NCBI GenBank assembly: GCA_047495785.1
Contig: JBLDXI010000030.1
Location: 682,001 to 746,000, forward strand
DNA: 64,000 nt
DNA from: Lepidodermella squamata
Taxonomy: Eukaryota > Gastrotricha
Direction: 5' to 3'
Below the pieces are notes generated by a model. It searched no databases, was not told where the DNA came from, and was given only the letters and a program-made list of their open reading frames with translations. The position numbers and the translations under genes are program-made. Positions 31,139-44,500 of the stretch are shown in pieces (the first letter of the stretch is position 1; each line of letters begins with the position of its first letter).

Positions 31139-32759
31139 AAACAAACAAACAAACAAACAAACAAACAACTTGTCAACTCACAAACGGTGACAGTATGGGG
31201 GTTCCCCCCCGGCACTAATATGGGCCCGGAATTGAGCTGTTGTTGCGCTACTTCATCAAAAATTGTCACAACTTCTTCATCGGACTTCTTATATGTAAGG
31301 GTCAACACCAAGGGTCAACACCAGGTCAAGTCAATTCGACCGGGCTCGACGTTGGCATTTCGGAACAAACATGGCTTCACTTCAACGGGACTTTAACCTA
31401 TTCAACCTTCAACTGCACGAATAAGTTAACAAATGACGGGGAACTCCCGTTGTCGTAGGCCGTGTTCGGTCTGTCGGTCTGTCGGTCTGTCGGTCGTCAA
31501 GGAGGATAGTGGGGTACCTATAAAAAATAGCGGTGTAGTCACAGTTACCCCATGCAGGCTGTATTCCGTTTAGGTGTATCGTGTTGTTAGGTGTATCGTG
31601 AAGGAGGATAGTGGTGTACGTAAAAAAAACAGACTGTCCAACTGTCTCACAACCATCGACTTATTGTTATTACTGAAGAAGGATGTAAAAGGCGTGTTCA
31701 AGATTGCCACACGGCGACGTGCGAAAATCTTCACGCCATCTTCACGCTCTCCATGTAACGTGCTATTCGTATAGCACAAACATCAGACGACGAATCTACA
31801 CGGTAAAATACTACAGTCCTGTGCAGTCGCCAACCGATGCCGCGTGTGCCGCTGTCGATAACCGCGTTGTGCGCACGACATCAACGCGCAGCATCCGATG
31901 ACATGCTGACTCTCGTGACATGGCGTCATAAATCGTCTATCACCTGTTTTCAATCCTCCAATGAAAAGTTCCCGTACATATGCAATTCGTACTATTTTAG
32001 CATGTACGACTGGCAACTTTTGACCTGAGACTAACGGCAAAAGCACATTCCCAGACCCGCTCACGTTTTCGTAAAAACTTTTACGCTATGCGCTATGCAT
32101 GTGCGCTATTTTTACCGAATAACAAGCAAATGTTACTACCGCGTAGATATTCAAATTCGTGATTTGTAGCTCGAATTGAAGCCCACCTGAGCAACGATAC
32201 ATTAACTTGCAACCCATCTCGAATAACAGCTCGGCCTGCGTGATATGGACCCTGATGCCAATAAGTGTAGGTGGCGCTTACGGAATGACTCTCAAATGAA
32301 TGATCATCTCCATCCCGTCGTCGCCGTCGTCGCCGTCGTCGCGCATGGGTGACACGATACGTGGTTATGCGCAAAGCTGGGCAGCAAGTCACGGATGTGC
32401 AAGAAAGTTATACTTAGGTCTTAGGTTAGGCATGTTCAAGGTCACACGTGCCCACGTGTTCGAGAAAGTCACGGAGTTCCCCGTCAACTGTCAAAGGCCG
32501 CAGGCCGACAGTGGTAATTCAGCCATAGAGAAATTAAATTTCCCAATGGCTAAAGTTTACCATGCGCATGTAGGAATAGGAATAAAACATCTGCGAGGGA
32601 CTGGCGAAGGCAATTAGCAACCATGAGCAAAATTAATTTATTTTCAAAACATTGATTACTTAGTATTGATGGTTGGAATGAAATTAGATGAAAAATTCCT
32701 TGCGCGAGTTTCATGCAAAAACTCAAAAATAAATAATTGTCATAATTTTTATTATTGAT

Positions 32760-35700
32760 TCAAGCTGCCGTGTCCCTTGTCGATCTTCTTTGCTGCCTCG
32801 GAGTTGTCAAATCCGCGTTTTGCCCAGACCGCCTTGGGCTCAACACATTTTGCGGAGGGGTCGCCGGTCCCCTACTGCCCTGATGCGATAGATGATGCCG
32901 GCTATTTGTTGCAACGTCATCGATCATCGAATAATTGCTTCCGCTGGGTTGTTGACTTTGCCGCTCGCTCTCATTCAAGTAACGGGTCTCGGATCTCAGT
33001 CGAGGAGGTTGGGATTCAACGATAACTGGTAACGGTCCTGGGTCCACAGCAATCGGTTGTTGAGACTGGCTCCGTCGAGCAGCTGAGCTTGACCTCCTCA
33101 TCTCCCTCGACTCTTTTCTCGAAGATTTAGATGCCGACCTCAAATCAGGAACTGGAGCGTTTAGTTCAGAATTAGTCTCATCAGCAGTTAGAGATGGAGT
33201 TATCTCTCGAGATTCCTTAATGAAGCGACGCAATAGCCGCAACTTGGCCACATCTTCGAATTCATCAACAATCTTCTCGCGACGTGGTGATCCAGCGGCG
33301 TTGCTCATTATTTCAGCGTCCTCCCGGATCGGGTACAGCGGTTTCTGTTTTCGAACTACATCTCCCTCTAATGAAGAGCCGGAAGTTGATGACGCCTTTT
33401 CCACCTTAATTGCAGGAACAGGTTTTGTAACCGTGACGTAGTAGTACTCCTTTTCCTCCTCTTTCGTCTCGGTTTTGATGTTCATCATTTCGCAGCAAGT
33501 TTTCGAAATCGGCCCAAACTGACACAGAGCTACAGGTAGAATGATCATCATGAAGAAGATCCCAGAGCAAACAGCGATGAAGAAAACCCGAAAGAATGAG
33601 TACAAGGTGTAATTGGGCGATGCAGACAGGACAATAACAGATAAAATGGTGCCGCAAGCAGCTGGCCCTGTCTCAGCTATCAGCTCGCCCAGCAGATGCC
33701 TCGCCTTCCGATAACGGATCACAGAAGCTTTCAAAGGCAATTCATCTCCAGGCTCGGATTCGACTTCAATCACAGTGAACGTGTAGATGCAGTGGCAAAT
33801 GTAGTCCGAAGTCGCGCCAACTGACATTAGGATCCAAATCAAAGTGACTGGGTCGAGACTCAAGTCCCACAGCGTCATTCCAGCTAGAGTGAACACCATA
33901 TTAGCCAGGGTCGGAACTGTCATCCAGAAAATGCAAATTGGGTGAGGAATCATGATCAGGGAAGTCACGACTGTCGCTGCTACGGTGATTAGCGAAAAGT
34001 ACACGAATTGGTACGGCAAATTGACGACTTGATCGAAGAATCTTAACATCTTAGTCGGATCGGTTAGGTACATGTGGAAGCCGGGTTCTTTCTCATAGCC
34101 GCCTTGGAGATCTTTCAGGCGTTCTGCCAACTCAGCCCCTCGCTTCAACTCACCTACATTCATCATCTGGAAGATGTTCAAAGTAACGATGCGCTCGTCA
34201 TCTCGACCAACACCAACGATCCTCGGTTTGCGGCCCACGTCATCGGTTTTATCGGCAATGTACTGAACAGCAGCCACGAAATCGTCTGTTAGGTTGTACG
34301 GGACCTTGACGTCTCTGAAAGGGACCCGATTGAGCTTGGGTCCCCAAATGTAAGTGTCGTAAGACTCGATTTTCCCAGCAATTTCAACAATTCTCTCCCG
34401 GATTTTCGTGAAGTTTCTGTCGTAATTCAGGGTTTCGAAATCGAGCAGCATTTGAACTTGAAGCGGCTCCACAAAGTCTCGGAAATACTTCCAATCAGCT
34501 AGTTTGTACGGGTAGGTATTCGACCTCACGTTAGCCATTCTAGCTGGGTGGAAACCGATGGAAATCTGCGTCCAAATAACGAAAACCGCGAGGGAAAGCA
34601 GCACAATCAGCGTGATGAAGACAATGACTCGAGAGATAGGGTGCAATAACTTTGGTGCCACGTGTTTTGATGCCAAGAATTTACCGCTGGAGAATTCTGT
34701 GTCATTTTCAAGGTCTTCGTGTTGAACTTGGTATTCGGTTGACTCGTAAATTGTAGAGACATTAGATTTTGTATCAGTCACCACGTTTGCGTAGACAACG
34801 GGCTCTGGCTCTTTTGACACAACTTCATCTGTTGGGGGTGGATCTTTCTTATCCTTTTCCAATCGGCCATAGCTGCAGCATAAAACTTGACAGTCGGACA
34901 TTTCCAAAATATCTTAAATTCATACAAAATGTTTAGAAAGAATTATAATAAAATATAAATCCTCACTTTCATGTGTTCGTTTTGGAACAGGCAAGCAGCA
35001 GCAACAGCACGAATGGAATTTGCCCTTATCTCCCTTATCCGACATGACGACCAATGCGACGTAGATTGTCATTTGAAGGACAAAATCGTATCCCAACACG
35101 AACAGCGCGAATTCCGAGTAGGTATTTATTGCAGGGAAAGGCGCAGATGTGCTGATGACAAAGTCCAATTGCGTCATAATGACGGTGACAAAAATTGACG
35201 TGCCGCCCTCAAGCATCATCAGCTTGGCTCTTTCTTCTCGCGGGAGCCGAGGATCAGTATTGTCCCATGCGTTGATAAGAATGAACATGTCATCAAGACC
35301 GATAGCTGCAAAAAGACAAAAAATCAGTAAATTTCGAAAAAATTCCCAAATATTGTCCAATTATTTTCCAATGTTCCAAATAATTTCTTAACGTTTGAAA
35401 AAAATTCAAATTTTTGAAAATTATTCTAAAAAATTTTAAAAAGCCGAAACTCAAAATAATGGGAAATAACAGTTTTTTAAGAAAATTCTGGAAAGAAATC
35501 CACAAAATTCTCTTACCAAGGGCCATGAGAGGGACAGCCACCAAGAAAGTTTGCATAGCGTCACCAAAGTAAAACCTGCACCCGAAGCCAGCACCACACG
35601 ATGTAAGGGTGCACATGATGCCAGCAATGCCGTGCCACGGTTTCGAATTGACAACATCACTGTTCAACGCGCCGACCATGCACCAAATGAAGACGCACAA

Positions 35701-37677
35701 AAAGGTGATGCCAACTTTGGGCAGTTCTTGAAAATAAATCAGCCGATTGAACTCTTCATCCGTCTGGCCGTTGATCTCCCAGTACACGTTGATGTACTTA
35801 AGCTCTTTGTTAACTTCGCGCAGAAATTTTGACAGCTTTTTCTCGCTTTCAAACGTTTCGTCGATCCACGGTAGGTTGTAGTAGAAGTACATGGCTTTGA
35901 TCTTGCTAACTAGCGAGTTGTAGCCGTTTTTATCGTCGGTTCGAACAACCCCGCCTAACATGTTCGAAAAACTAGTCTCGCCTGGTAATCGGTAATCAGC
36001 CGGGTACGTGACGGATTGTAGGAAAGATGACATTTCGTTCACGTCTGTGAACATGGTCTGAGTTGTGGTCACTTTGTCGATAATTCCAGCCTTCAGAAAA
36101 GTTAACAACAATAAACAAATTAAATATGACTGGAGGTTCACTCACGTCCTTTTTGAATTTTTGAACACCTTGCGCGACTTCATACTGCAAATACAATATT
36201 TTTATAAATTAATAATAAGGAAAAAAGTTAAATTGTCAAAAATAATTCTATACCAATTTCAAAAATTAAAGATTAAACTTACGAAATATACATTTTAAAC
36301 GAACCAAATAAAAAATCCAAAATATTAGATTAATTTAATTTAAAAAAAATAATTGAAAAATTCCGCTGAATTGTGAAAAATTGATAGAATTAAAATCTCT
36401 GAATCGAAATTGACCTTCATTCGAAGAATGTCTCTAGCTTCACAGCAATACAGCCTGGTAGCCTGGTTTGTACCATCGTCCAAATCACAGCGTAACAGCT
36501 CGCGAATCCTATATACCAGTGAAAACATCTCCATAATTGTTTCGTAATGAATCAGCGTATCGCTTTTCGCTTCGACTATCATCCCCTCCCATCGCCAGTT
36601 GTCCCACCGTTCGCAATGGAAAGGATTCGGGTCACTTTCGACAGCTCGCCTTCGCCTTATTTTCGCTTCCTCTCTTTCCTTCTCTTTTTGCTTCGCTCGT
36701 TGTAGGACATCGCGCTTCCATCTCGTCGATCTAAATGACAATTATTGAAACATTTAGGCTCCTGGGTCTTGGGCTTCAAAATTTAAATTTTTAGACGCTG
36801 GCCATAATATAGCTGACCGCCTATAATTTAACGATATCTAGAAAATCGAAAGCTAAAGCTCCATGATTTTTAGGAAATTGTCAACAAATTAGAGTAAAAA
36901 TAATTTTCACAAAAGAGTCTGAGATTTTTTAATTAAAATCCTAAATTTTCCACAAAAATTTGAAAATAATATAAATTCTGAAAAAATGTTTTAGATTAAT
37001 TCCTTGAAATTAAAATAAAAATTTCAAGAATTTTAAAAATTCATATCCTGTTTGGAATTAAAAAAAAAATAAAAAATATTTTCTAAAATGCACTTGAAAT
37101 TTTGTGAATAATTTATGTTTTTCAGTAAATTCGAAGAAAAATTATGGAAATTTTACTTTATATCGGCGTCGGGAGGGTTGACGAGGGCAACAGTCTTATT
37201 GACCCGCCAATAGTACCATCCGGTCGCGTTGAAAAAATCATCGACAACAGCATCGTCGATAAGATACCGGCTATCAACTTGAACAAATTGATTGACAAGA
37301 TCGCCGTTTGTTATCGCGAATGTAATCTTAGTCAGACCGCTGAGACCAGCAGCGGCCAGGCCAATGCCGAGCAGCATGAACAGCCACGGCACCTTACCCA
37401 TCATATAGCCATAGCAGCCGAAGCACCACGACACAAAATCTGGGATGATTCGATAGGAAAATGACGGGAGAGCCGGCCAGCCGTATTGGTGATGGCCATG
37501 CTGGTGGGTGTTGCGATGCTTCTTCTTCTTCTTAGATGACTGGCTTGATTGAGATTTAGCATCGGCGTCATTTTCAACGGCTTCGATTATCACAAAATCA
37601 GCAGCACTGTTGAGCTCTCGCTGCTTCGAGCGGATGGAACTGACTGAGTAAGAACTAGCTATCTTAGCCGTGAACAT
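32760..37677 (-). CDS. Patched-related (sterol-sensing domain, RND-type) protein 2
   Basis: Six exons: 37677-37157, 36730-36415, 36184-36146, 36090-35517, 35305-34967, 34912-32760; 1313 residues. Four middle exons have exactly the same lengths as in Patched-related gene 1 (316, 39, 574, 339 bp), and protein identity is very high. Same motifs: CFGCYGYMMGKVPWLF, GLDDMF in the sterol-sensing domain, a Cys-rich CCCCC after it, GATSDYICH in TM10. The C-terminal Ser/Arg-rich tail is intact here and ends RRSTRDTAA. Even intron sequence is shared (36200-36345 versus 23745-23880), so the duplication is recent. ATG at 37677 (MFTAKIASSY) matches copy 1 and is preferred to an upstream one at 37710. Likely a sterol or lipid transporter of ecdysozoan epithelia; cargo unknown. 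Confidence 0.88.
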
Positions 37678-38883
37678 TATTAAACGTAAATTAATAAGGT
37701 ATAGTAACACTAACTATAAGCCCGCCCTGGGTTTAATACCTGCAGCTGTGTACAGCTTTTGTTTGAGCATTACACGTAATATTAAAATGAAGGTGTACTT
37801 TGTTGTGCGTAAATACGTGTTTTTTTTGTTGATGTAAAGTTGAATGTGTAGCTCGAGGTTTTTGTACACGAGAGTGGGCTGGCTGCTGTAGGCAGGTTCT
37901 TAACGCCAATGGACTTCAAGTTTTACGAACTAACTCCCTTTTAATCGGATTTTTGTGCTGTGAAAACAATAATTAAAAAATTCAGAATTTCAGAATTTAA
38001 ATGAAACATTTAAAATTAATACCGAAAACTTTTTTCTGTTTATTTCGAATGTCATTTACCAGGAAAATAAAACTGCCCTATATGATGATGTGCTGTGATT
38101 CTTTATTGTATAAAAAGTGTTTCATCACAAAGAATTGCCCCAATTAGGCTAATTGCCATCTTCTAAGCGAAAGCAGATATCGACAAATGTTCCTCTACGT
38201 CCCCAAATCACCCCTTCGGAGTTTTAGGGAGGGGGGGGGGATCCATAAAAAAGGACGCTCCCGAAGCAATCATTTACAGTTTTCCTATCATTTCGATAAT
38301 TGACCGGAAGTGACCAAGCCAAAAATGAGAAGTTGCATTTGAACCATGAATATCAATGCTAAAGGGAGTATTAAACGGCCAAGGGGGAATTTGGTGCGTA
38401 GTTTTCGAATTTCGAACATCGTTTGTTCCACCTGATTTATCGAAACCGGTTTTAATGGATGATTGTGGATCGTTGATACAAAAAATAGCTAAAGTCCACG
38501 GTTAACCGCAGATGTTTGTCGCTTCTCCTGGCTAAATATAACCGCGGCATCTCTAACTGGGATCTTGAACAAATAAGCTACAGAAGATTGAGAGGATAAG
38601 CATTTTGAGAGAAGAACGTCGAACTGAAAAATGCACTTAAATGTAGACATTTAAAGAGGCCTAATTTGGTTTAATTTGTATACGAATTGTCTAGTCTAAA
38701 GACAATATCAATTGGCTTTGAGAATCAGGTCATAATCCGTAACTGGAACGCAATTATTGTGATCAAAAGATAGTCATTAATGATGTAATTGTTCGAAAAA
38801 AAGCTAAAACACTTCTCACCTACACCTATAAACTAAAAGTGTATAGCTCATTAGTTCATTTTTATTTTCTTTGAATTTCTATC
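37678..38883. other. Intergenic divergent region
   Basis: Separates the minus-strand Patched-related gene 2 from the plus-strand EGF-repeat gene, so it should contain both promoters. No exon recognised. A G-tract lies at about 38228-38240. Confidence 0.4.
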
Positions 38884-41071
38884 ATGTATTGCCAGGTTTT
38901 GATTATTCTACTGGCAGCCCTTGCTTTCGATAGTGCCCTGTCAACCGACTGGGTTCGATGTTTCTCTCAATACGACAATTCGTTCACTCGATGTCGGAAA
39001 ATTGCAACGGGCGGCTGTAGGCAGCTGAGAGAATACGAGGTTAAGTTCTCTTTGAAAATTCTTAAAAACTGTCATCAAAAAGTTATTCTTAGTTGGTCAG
39101 CACAATCTTCAATAACTTGACAATTTGCAGCTCTGGGGTATGCTTCTTTTTAACGAGCTCTCGCCTGATAAACCTTGAACATCTATTTAGACCGCAAGGT
39201 TGTGTTACAAGTATGCCGACATCACACCTATCTGCCGCATTGGGGGCGTCGGCTGTCGAAGCGATGAAATGAGGGTATGAGCGATGATGCCTTTAACTAC
39301 CTTTATTATTTTAAAATTTTCGCTATTATTCTCGTCCAAAGCTGAACAAGTTCCAAGATACCATTTGGCTCAAAAAAAATCTAGCGGCTTGCACGTCATT
39401 CTTAACCGATTTTCCGGTAATTTACCAGTTCGAACATCGTCGACTAAATTTTTCCAAACTGTTCATATATAGGCTCAGAATTTCCAGCGATGCAACAAAG
39501 CCAATGGCGCTATTTTAACCTGCGTGCCATCGGATTTTTCTTGCCCTTCTGGATCAGTGAATAATCTTCATCTCTTTGCATCTTTCTATAAGATTTCTCC
39601 ATGAATTGAATAGATTCCTAGCAGCAATTTCACCAGTCTTGATAGTTGCGTAAATGGCCAACGTTAGCTACCTATACCTTGCAATATATATTTAATTCTT
39701 GAGAAAAATTTCAGTCACCGTCCCTGATTCACTGAAGCCGCATATTCGCTGCTTCGAATCGGAGACCCGAAAATTTGCCGACTGTCGACTGGCGAGTTCT
39801 GGCTGCATAAACGGGACCGAGACGGGGATTTATTCGCCATATTCGTACATCGACAAGGAGACCTGCCTTAAATCGGTGAGAATATCATTATGAAAAATCC
39901 TTTCACACTTTGTTATTGTAGAAAGCAGTGCAATGCAATACCAGCGGAGGAAAACGGTGCTACAGCCTTTGCCCAGCTGGATCGTCGCGGGTACGTGAAT
40001 ATTGTCTACTACTAGTTCAATTGCGAAATATTACTGCATTGATTTCTAGATGAAATTGTATGCCAACTCGACGAAATTTGCTGAAAATCATGAAGCATGC
40101 CTAGCAGACCTTCCTCAACCGGTACATTGACAGATTTTAAAATATCGCTTCAAATTACAATTTTTCCAGCTCAATTGCCTTTATGGATCATACAACGAAG
40201 CGACGCAAAAGTGCGATTGCCAGATGGGATTCAGCGGGACGCTCTGCGAATGTGAGATTTATTTTGAAATCTATAACTTGCAGAAAATATTTTTCAAAAA
40301 ACAGTTAATTCATAAAAATTGTCTAATTATCACAGATACCAAATTTAGAACCAAAGACATATTTTTTATAGTTATCAATTTTTTGAATTTTCAGTGGTAA
40401 ATCCTACACCACCTGGTTGCCCTGTGTACTGTTGGAATGGCAACTGTATCAACGCACAGTGCGTTTGTGAAACCGGTTGGACAGGCGATGGCTGTGACAC
40501 TCCGCTTAACCCTGTGTGCGATCCACCCTGCATTAACGGATATTGCACGACTGAAAGCTATTGCGAGTGTTACAGCGGCTGGCTGGGAGACGATTGCAGT
40601 TCACCCTTCCACGGTGAGTTACTAAAGTGATACATTATCAGGGTGCAACTATAAAAATTTGCTTGCAGATGGCGGCGAAGGAGGTGGTGGAGGGGATGAT
40701 GGCGGAGACAACGGTGGTGATAACGGTGGTGGCGGGGGTGGTGGGGGTGGTGATGATAATGGGTGTCCTTGCGTGAACGGTGACTGCAGCCTCACCGAGG
40801 AGGGGAATTGGTCATGCTTTTGCTACAATGGGTTCACAGGCCCTACATGCGCGACAGGTGAGTTATTTCATGCTAATGACTCCGAGCCGAAAAATGAGAA
40901 AACAAGAACATTACAAAATAATTATTTATGCTTTTGATAAATTATTGTGTCCAATAATTAGCCGTACCGACGTGCGATCAAACGTGCACGGGTGGCGTTT
41001 GCGACGAGGCGGGAAATTGCATATGCCCGCCAGGCTATGATGGGCCGAATTGTGACATCAAGTTACCTTAA
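38884..41071 (+). CDS. Secreted EGF-repeat protein with two N-terminal cysteine modules
   Basis: Ten-exon model: 38884-39081, 39473-39556, 39614-39662, 39715-39875, 39922-39990, 40050-40121, 40170-40251, 40395-40613, 40669-40857, 40962-41071; 410 residues. Signal peptide at 1-20 (MYCQVLIILLAALAFDSALS). The N-terminal half is two copies of one module, each with a CF...C...GC...C exon, then a C-N...C...CP(A/S)GS exon, then a small exon with one Cys. The C-terminal half has five EGF-like repeats (for example CDCQMGFSGTLC, CVCETGWTGDGC, CICPPGYDGPNC) linked by phase-1 introns. A Gly/Asp-rich spacer lies before the fourth repeat. No TM or GPI signal. Exon 1 could instead end at 39039; the longer end is chosen because it keeps the fourth cysteine of the module. 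Extracellular matrix or adhesion role is inferred. Confidence 0.75.
40669..40765 (+). repeat. GGTGGT/GATGAT low-complexity coding tract
   Basis: Encodes the Gly/Asp/Asn-rich linker between EGF repeats. It is in frame and flanked by normal splice sites, so it is a coding microsatellite rather than an insertion. Confidence 0.8.
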
Positions 41072-41503
41072 GTGTAAGGTATTTCTGAATATCCTACTAA
41101 TTGTGCTACTAATTTATTTTATCTTATTACAGCTAATGTGGTTCAAACTACAGGAAAACTGGTTAATGGCGAGAAAAAACAAACCTATTTAAATAATGAT
41201 ACTACTATTGAATCTGGAATCTATGATGTTACTATTATGGTCCTCGCAATTGTAATAAGGGATGAATAAAACGTTACATGTTACAGTTTTTTCAGCTTGA
41301 TGATAATCTGAGAGATCGTTCCATACGATTCGGAACATTGCTACAGCGCAGGGCTAAAAATTGAAGAAGAAAATCCATCATGCATGTATCGACCGGATAA
41401 CCTCGGTAATCCGGCAAGTGATAATTTCACAGCAGTTAATTTGTCAAAGCAGGTATCTTTGTTTATTCATAGCGCATCAAAAACCAAGGTTAAAACAACA
41501 TTT
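41072..41503. other. Intergenic between convergent genes
   Basis: A 432-bp gap between the 3' ends of the EGF-repeat gene (plus) and Patched-related gene 3 (minus). No gene seen; GATGAATAAAACG near 41260-41272 contains AATAAA and could serve as the poly(A) signal of the EGF gene. Confidence 0.4.
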
Positions 41504-44500
41504 TCAAAATTTCAGCAGATCCGATGTTTGAACGAATCGCCTATAGTATTCCCGATTCTGCTGCAAAGCCGCTGTCGAAGATGGGATTCGGCTGTTAGTT
41601 GCTTCATCCGTTACCTTAGCATACTCATGGTTCGATTGGCTAATCACATTTTTTACCGCCAGGTCATTAGTTCCAAGTTTTCCGACATCCTCGCGACAGA
41701 TGCCTTTTGAGCGTGGCGTTCCATCGTATGTGTTCTCAGACATGGTTACGCCTTTGAAGCTATTCGAGCCAACAAGGTGCCTAGATTGCCGGATAAAGCG
41801 ACGTAGTAACCGCAACTTGGCGATATCCTCATACTCATCCACGATTACTTCAACTTTCGACGAGTTTCCAGCGTTACTATCGAGATCAACTGTAGGCGGT
41901 TTTTGCACATGAACTCCCTCAAATAACACCGAATCGCTCGACTCTGTTTCGATTTTCTTTGTTGGTTTTAAGGGAACAGGATCAATGGGTTGAACTTCAT
42001 AGTAGTAAATTTCAGATTTAGCATCTTGTTCCAGATTTTTTCCTTCTTTTTGAGCCTCGCAGCAAGTTTTCGCAACTGGCCCGAATTGACACAGGGCGAC
42101 CGGTAGAACTAGGATCATGAAGAAAAGCCCAACAACCACGGCGATGAAAAATACCCGAAAAAACGAGTACAGCGTGTAATTAGGCGAGGTTGATAGGACC
42201 ATAGTCGTTAGAATCGTCCCGACAGCTGCTGGCCCAGTTTCCGCTATCAACTCCCCTAGCAATATCCTAGCTTTTTGATACCTAATTTCGGCCCATGTAG
42301 AAGGAGCAGTGCCATTCTTTTCCGGCTCGACTGTCGTGAAAGTATAGATGCAATGGCAGATATAGTCAGCAGTCGCGCCAATCGACATAAGGATGTAGAT
42401 CAAGGTGATCGGGTCCAAAGAAACGCTCCATAGAGCCATACCAGCTATCGTTAGGAGAATGATAGAAATCGAAGCCAAGGCCATCCAAAACATGCAAATC
42501 GGGTGTGGAATCATGATTAAAGACGTAACAACCGTTGTCGCCACTGTGATGAGCGAAAAGTAGATGAATTGACTCGGTAAATGCACAATTTGGTCGAAAA
42601 ATCGCAGCAGCTTTGAGTTGTCTGTTACATAGACGTGAAATCCTTTCTCAGACTCGTAGGCTGATTGAATCTCTTTGAGACGCCTCGCCAACTCTGCCCC
42701 ACGCCTCAGCTCGCCAACATCCTTCATCAGAAACGTATTAAGGCAAACGATTCGTTCATTCTCTTCTCCAGCAGCTATGATTCTCGGCTTTAAATTGATG
42801 TCGTTCGTCCTATCAGCTACATATTGAACTCCATCCGTAAGAGACCGAATCCCACGTCCTTTGATCTCAACATCGCGAAATGGGACTTTATTGAGCCGAC
42901 TCCCCCATATAAAGGCATCGATCCTTTCGATTTTCTCAGCAATTTCAACGACTTTCCCTTTGATTAGGTGAAAATCACGGTCATAGAGCCGTGTTTCGAA
43001 ATCGATGAGTATCTCAACGCGGTTGTGTTCTGAAAAGTAGCGGAAGTACTTCCAGTCGGCCATCTTGAAGTCGTATGTATTCGAAGCCATGCTCGCTAAT
43101 CTAGCTGGATGGAAGCCAATATCGAGCTGTGTCCAAACAATGACTAAGGAAGCTGCGAGGGATGCCACGAAGGTAATAGCCACAATCACTCTACTGATCG
43201 GATGTAGAAGGGCGGGAGCTATATGGTTGAAAACCATCCATTTCCCGCTTGAAAATTCGTTCCCGGTTTCTAAATTATTCTCCGGCAGCTCCATCTTACT
43301 CTTGATATTTTGGTATATTTCCTCCGTTTTTGGAGGTTTTTGTTTCTCGAATTGAACACGGCCATAAGTGCAACACAATACAAAGCAGTTTGGCCACTTG
43401 ATGATTCCTAATCGAACCGTATCAGAGTTATAAGTTCAATTATCTTAGCATTAACTTACGCTTTGAAGTCCTTTTCCTCAATTTGATACAACTACAGCAA
43501 GAATGGCTCGTTGATTTTTCGGTTTTATCTGAAAAGACGATACAAGCCACAAAAATTGTCATTTGAAGGAAGAAGTCGTAGGCCAGAACGAGAAGGGAAA
43601 AGTTCGAATAGGTCTGAATCGCAGGAAATGGCGTGCTTGTCCCGATGAAGAAATCAATCATAGTCATAATGACTGTGACAAAAATCGAAGTCCCTCCTTC
43701 CTGCATCATAACCTTCGCTCGTTCTTCTCTGGGCAGTTTAGGATCTGTATTAGCCCAAACGTTCATCAGAATGAACATATCGTCCAGGCCAATAGCTAAA
43801 TGAACTCAGAAATAAGGATTGAAGGGCTTGAAATCGTAGCTTACCCAAAGCCATAATCGGGACTGCAACTAGAAAAGTCTGCATAGGATCTCCCAAGTAG
43901 AATCGAACTCCAAACCCTGCTCCACACGCTGTCAGCGTGCATAAAATCCCAAGAATGCCATGCCAAGGTTTCGAGTCGAGGGCATCGCTATTCAAAGCCC
44001 CAATCATGCACCAGATGATAACGCAGATGAACGTAATCGCAACTTTAGGCATCTCCTTGTAGAAAATCAACCGATTGAATTCATCCTCAGTTTGTTGATG
44101 AGTTTCCCAGTAGATTTTGATGTATTTGTAGGTATTTTTCGCATCAAGGAATTTTTCGCGAAGTTTAGCCTCTGCTTGCAGGGTCGCTTCAGTTGAGGGT
44201 AATGAGTATTGAAATCTGACTGCCTTCACAGAGTTGATTCTTGAATTGTAGCCGTTATGAGGATCAGCGAGCGAGACTCCACCTAAAGAATTCGCGATGT
44301 AAGTCTCCTGAGGGAATTCCTTGAAAGCTGGGAAGGTCAGTTGCTCGAACAGAGAGGCAAGTAAAACTTCATCCGAGATCTTTTTCCTATCGAACGTCTT
44401 TGCATGGTCGAAAATCTCGTTCTGGAAAAATAATTAAGCTGGAGTTTACTGAATATCGATTAATCACTCACGCTGAATCTGAGTAAGTCCCAAGTATCGC

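Larger units (their letters stand above)
25360..32759. other. Repeat-rich intergenic block between the two Patched-related duplicates
   Basis: A 7.4-kb stretch without an intact gene. It contains a TIR-bounded block (25951-27886) with a perfect inverted repeat and a possible recombinase remnant, a dispersed repeat (28746), a tRNA-derived SINE (29396-29665), a repeated module (29213 and 31051) and microsatellites at 31137-31167 (CAAA), 31466-31495 (GTCTGTCG) and 32312-32342 (CGTCGC). Plus-strand open frames at 28643 (MPPKKTVTTKAT) and 30581-31085 have no recognisable domains and may be element debris. Nothing else is supported. Confidence 0.5.
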
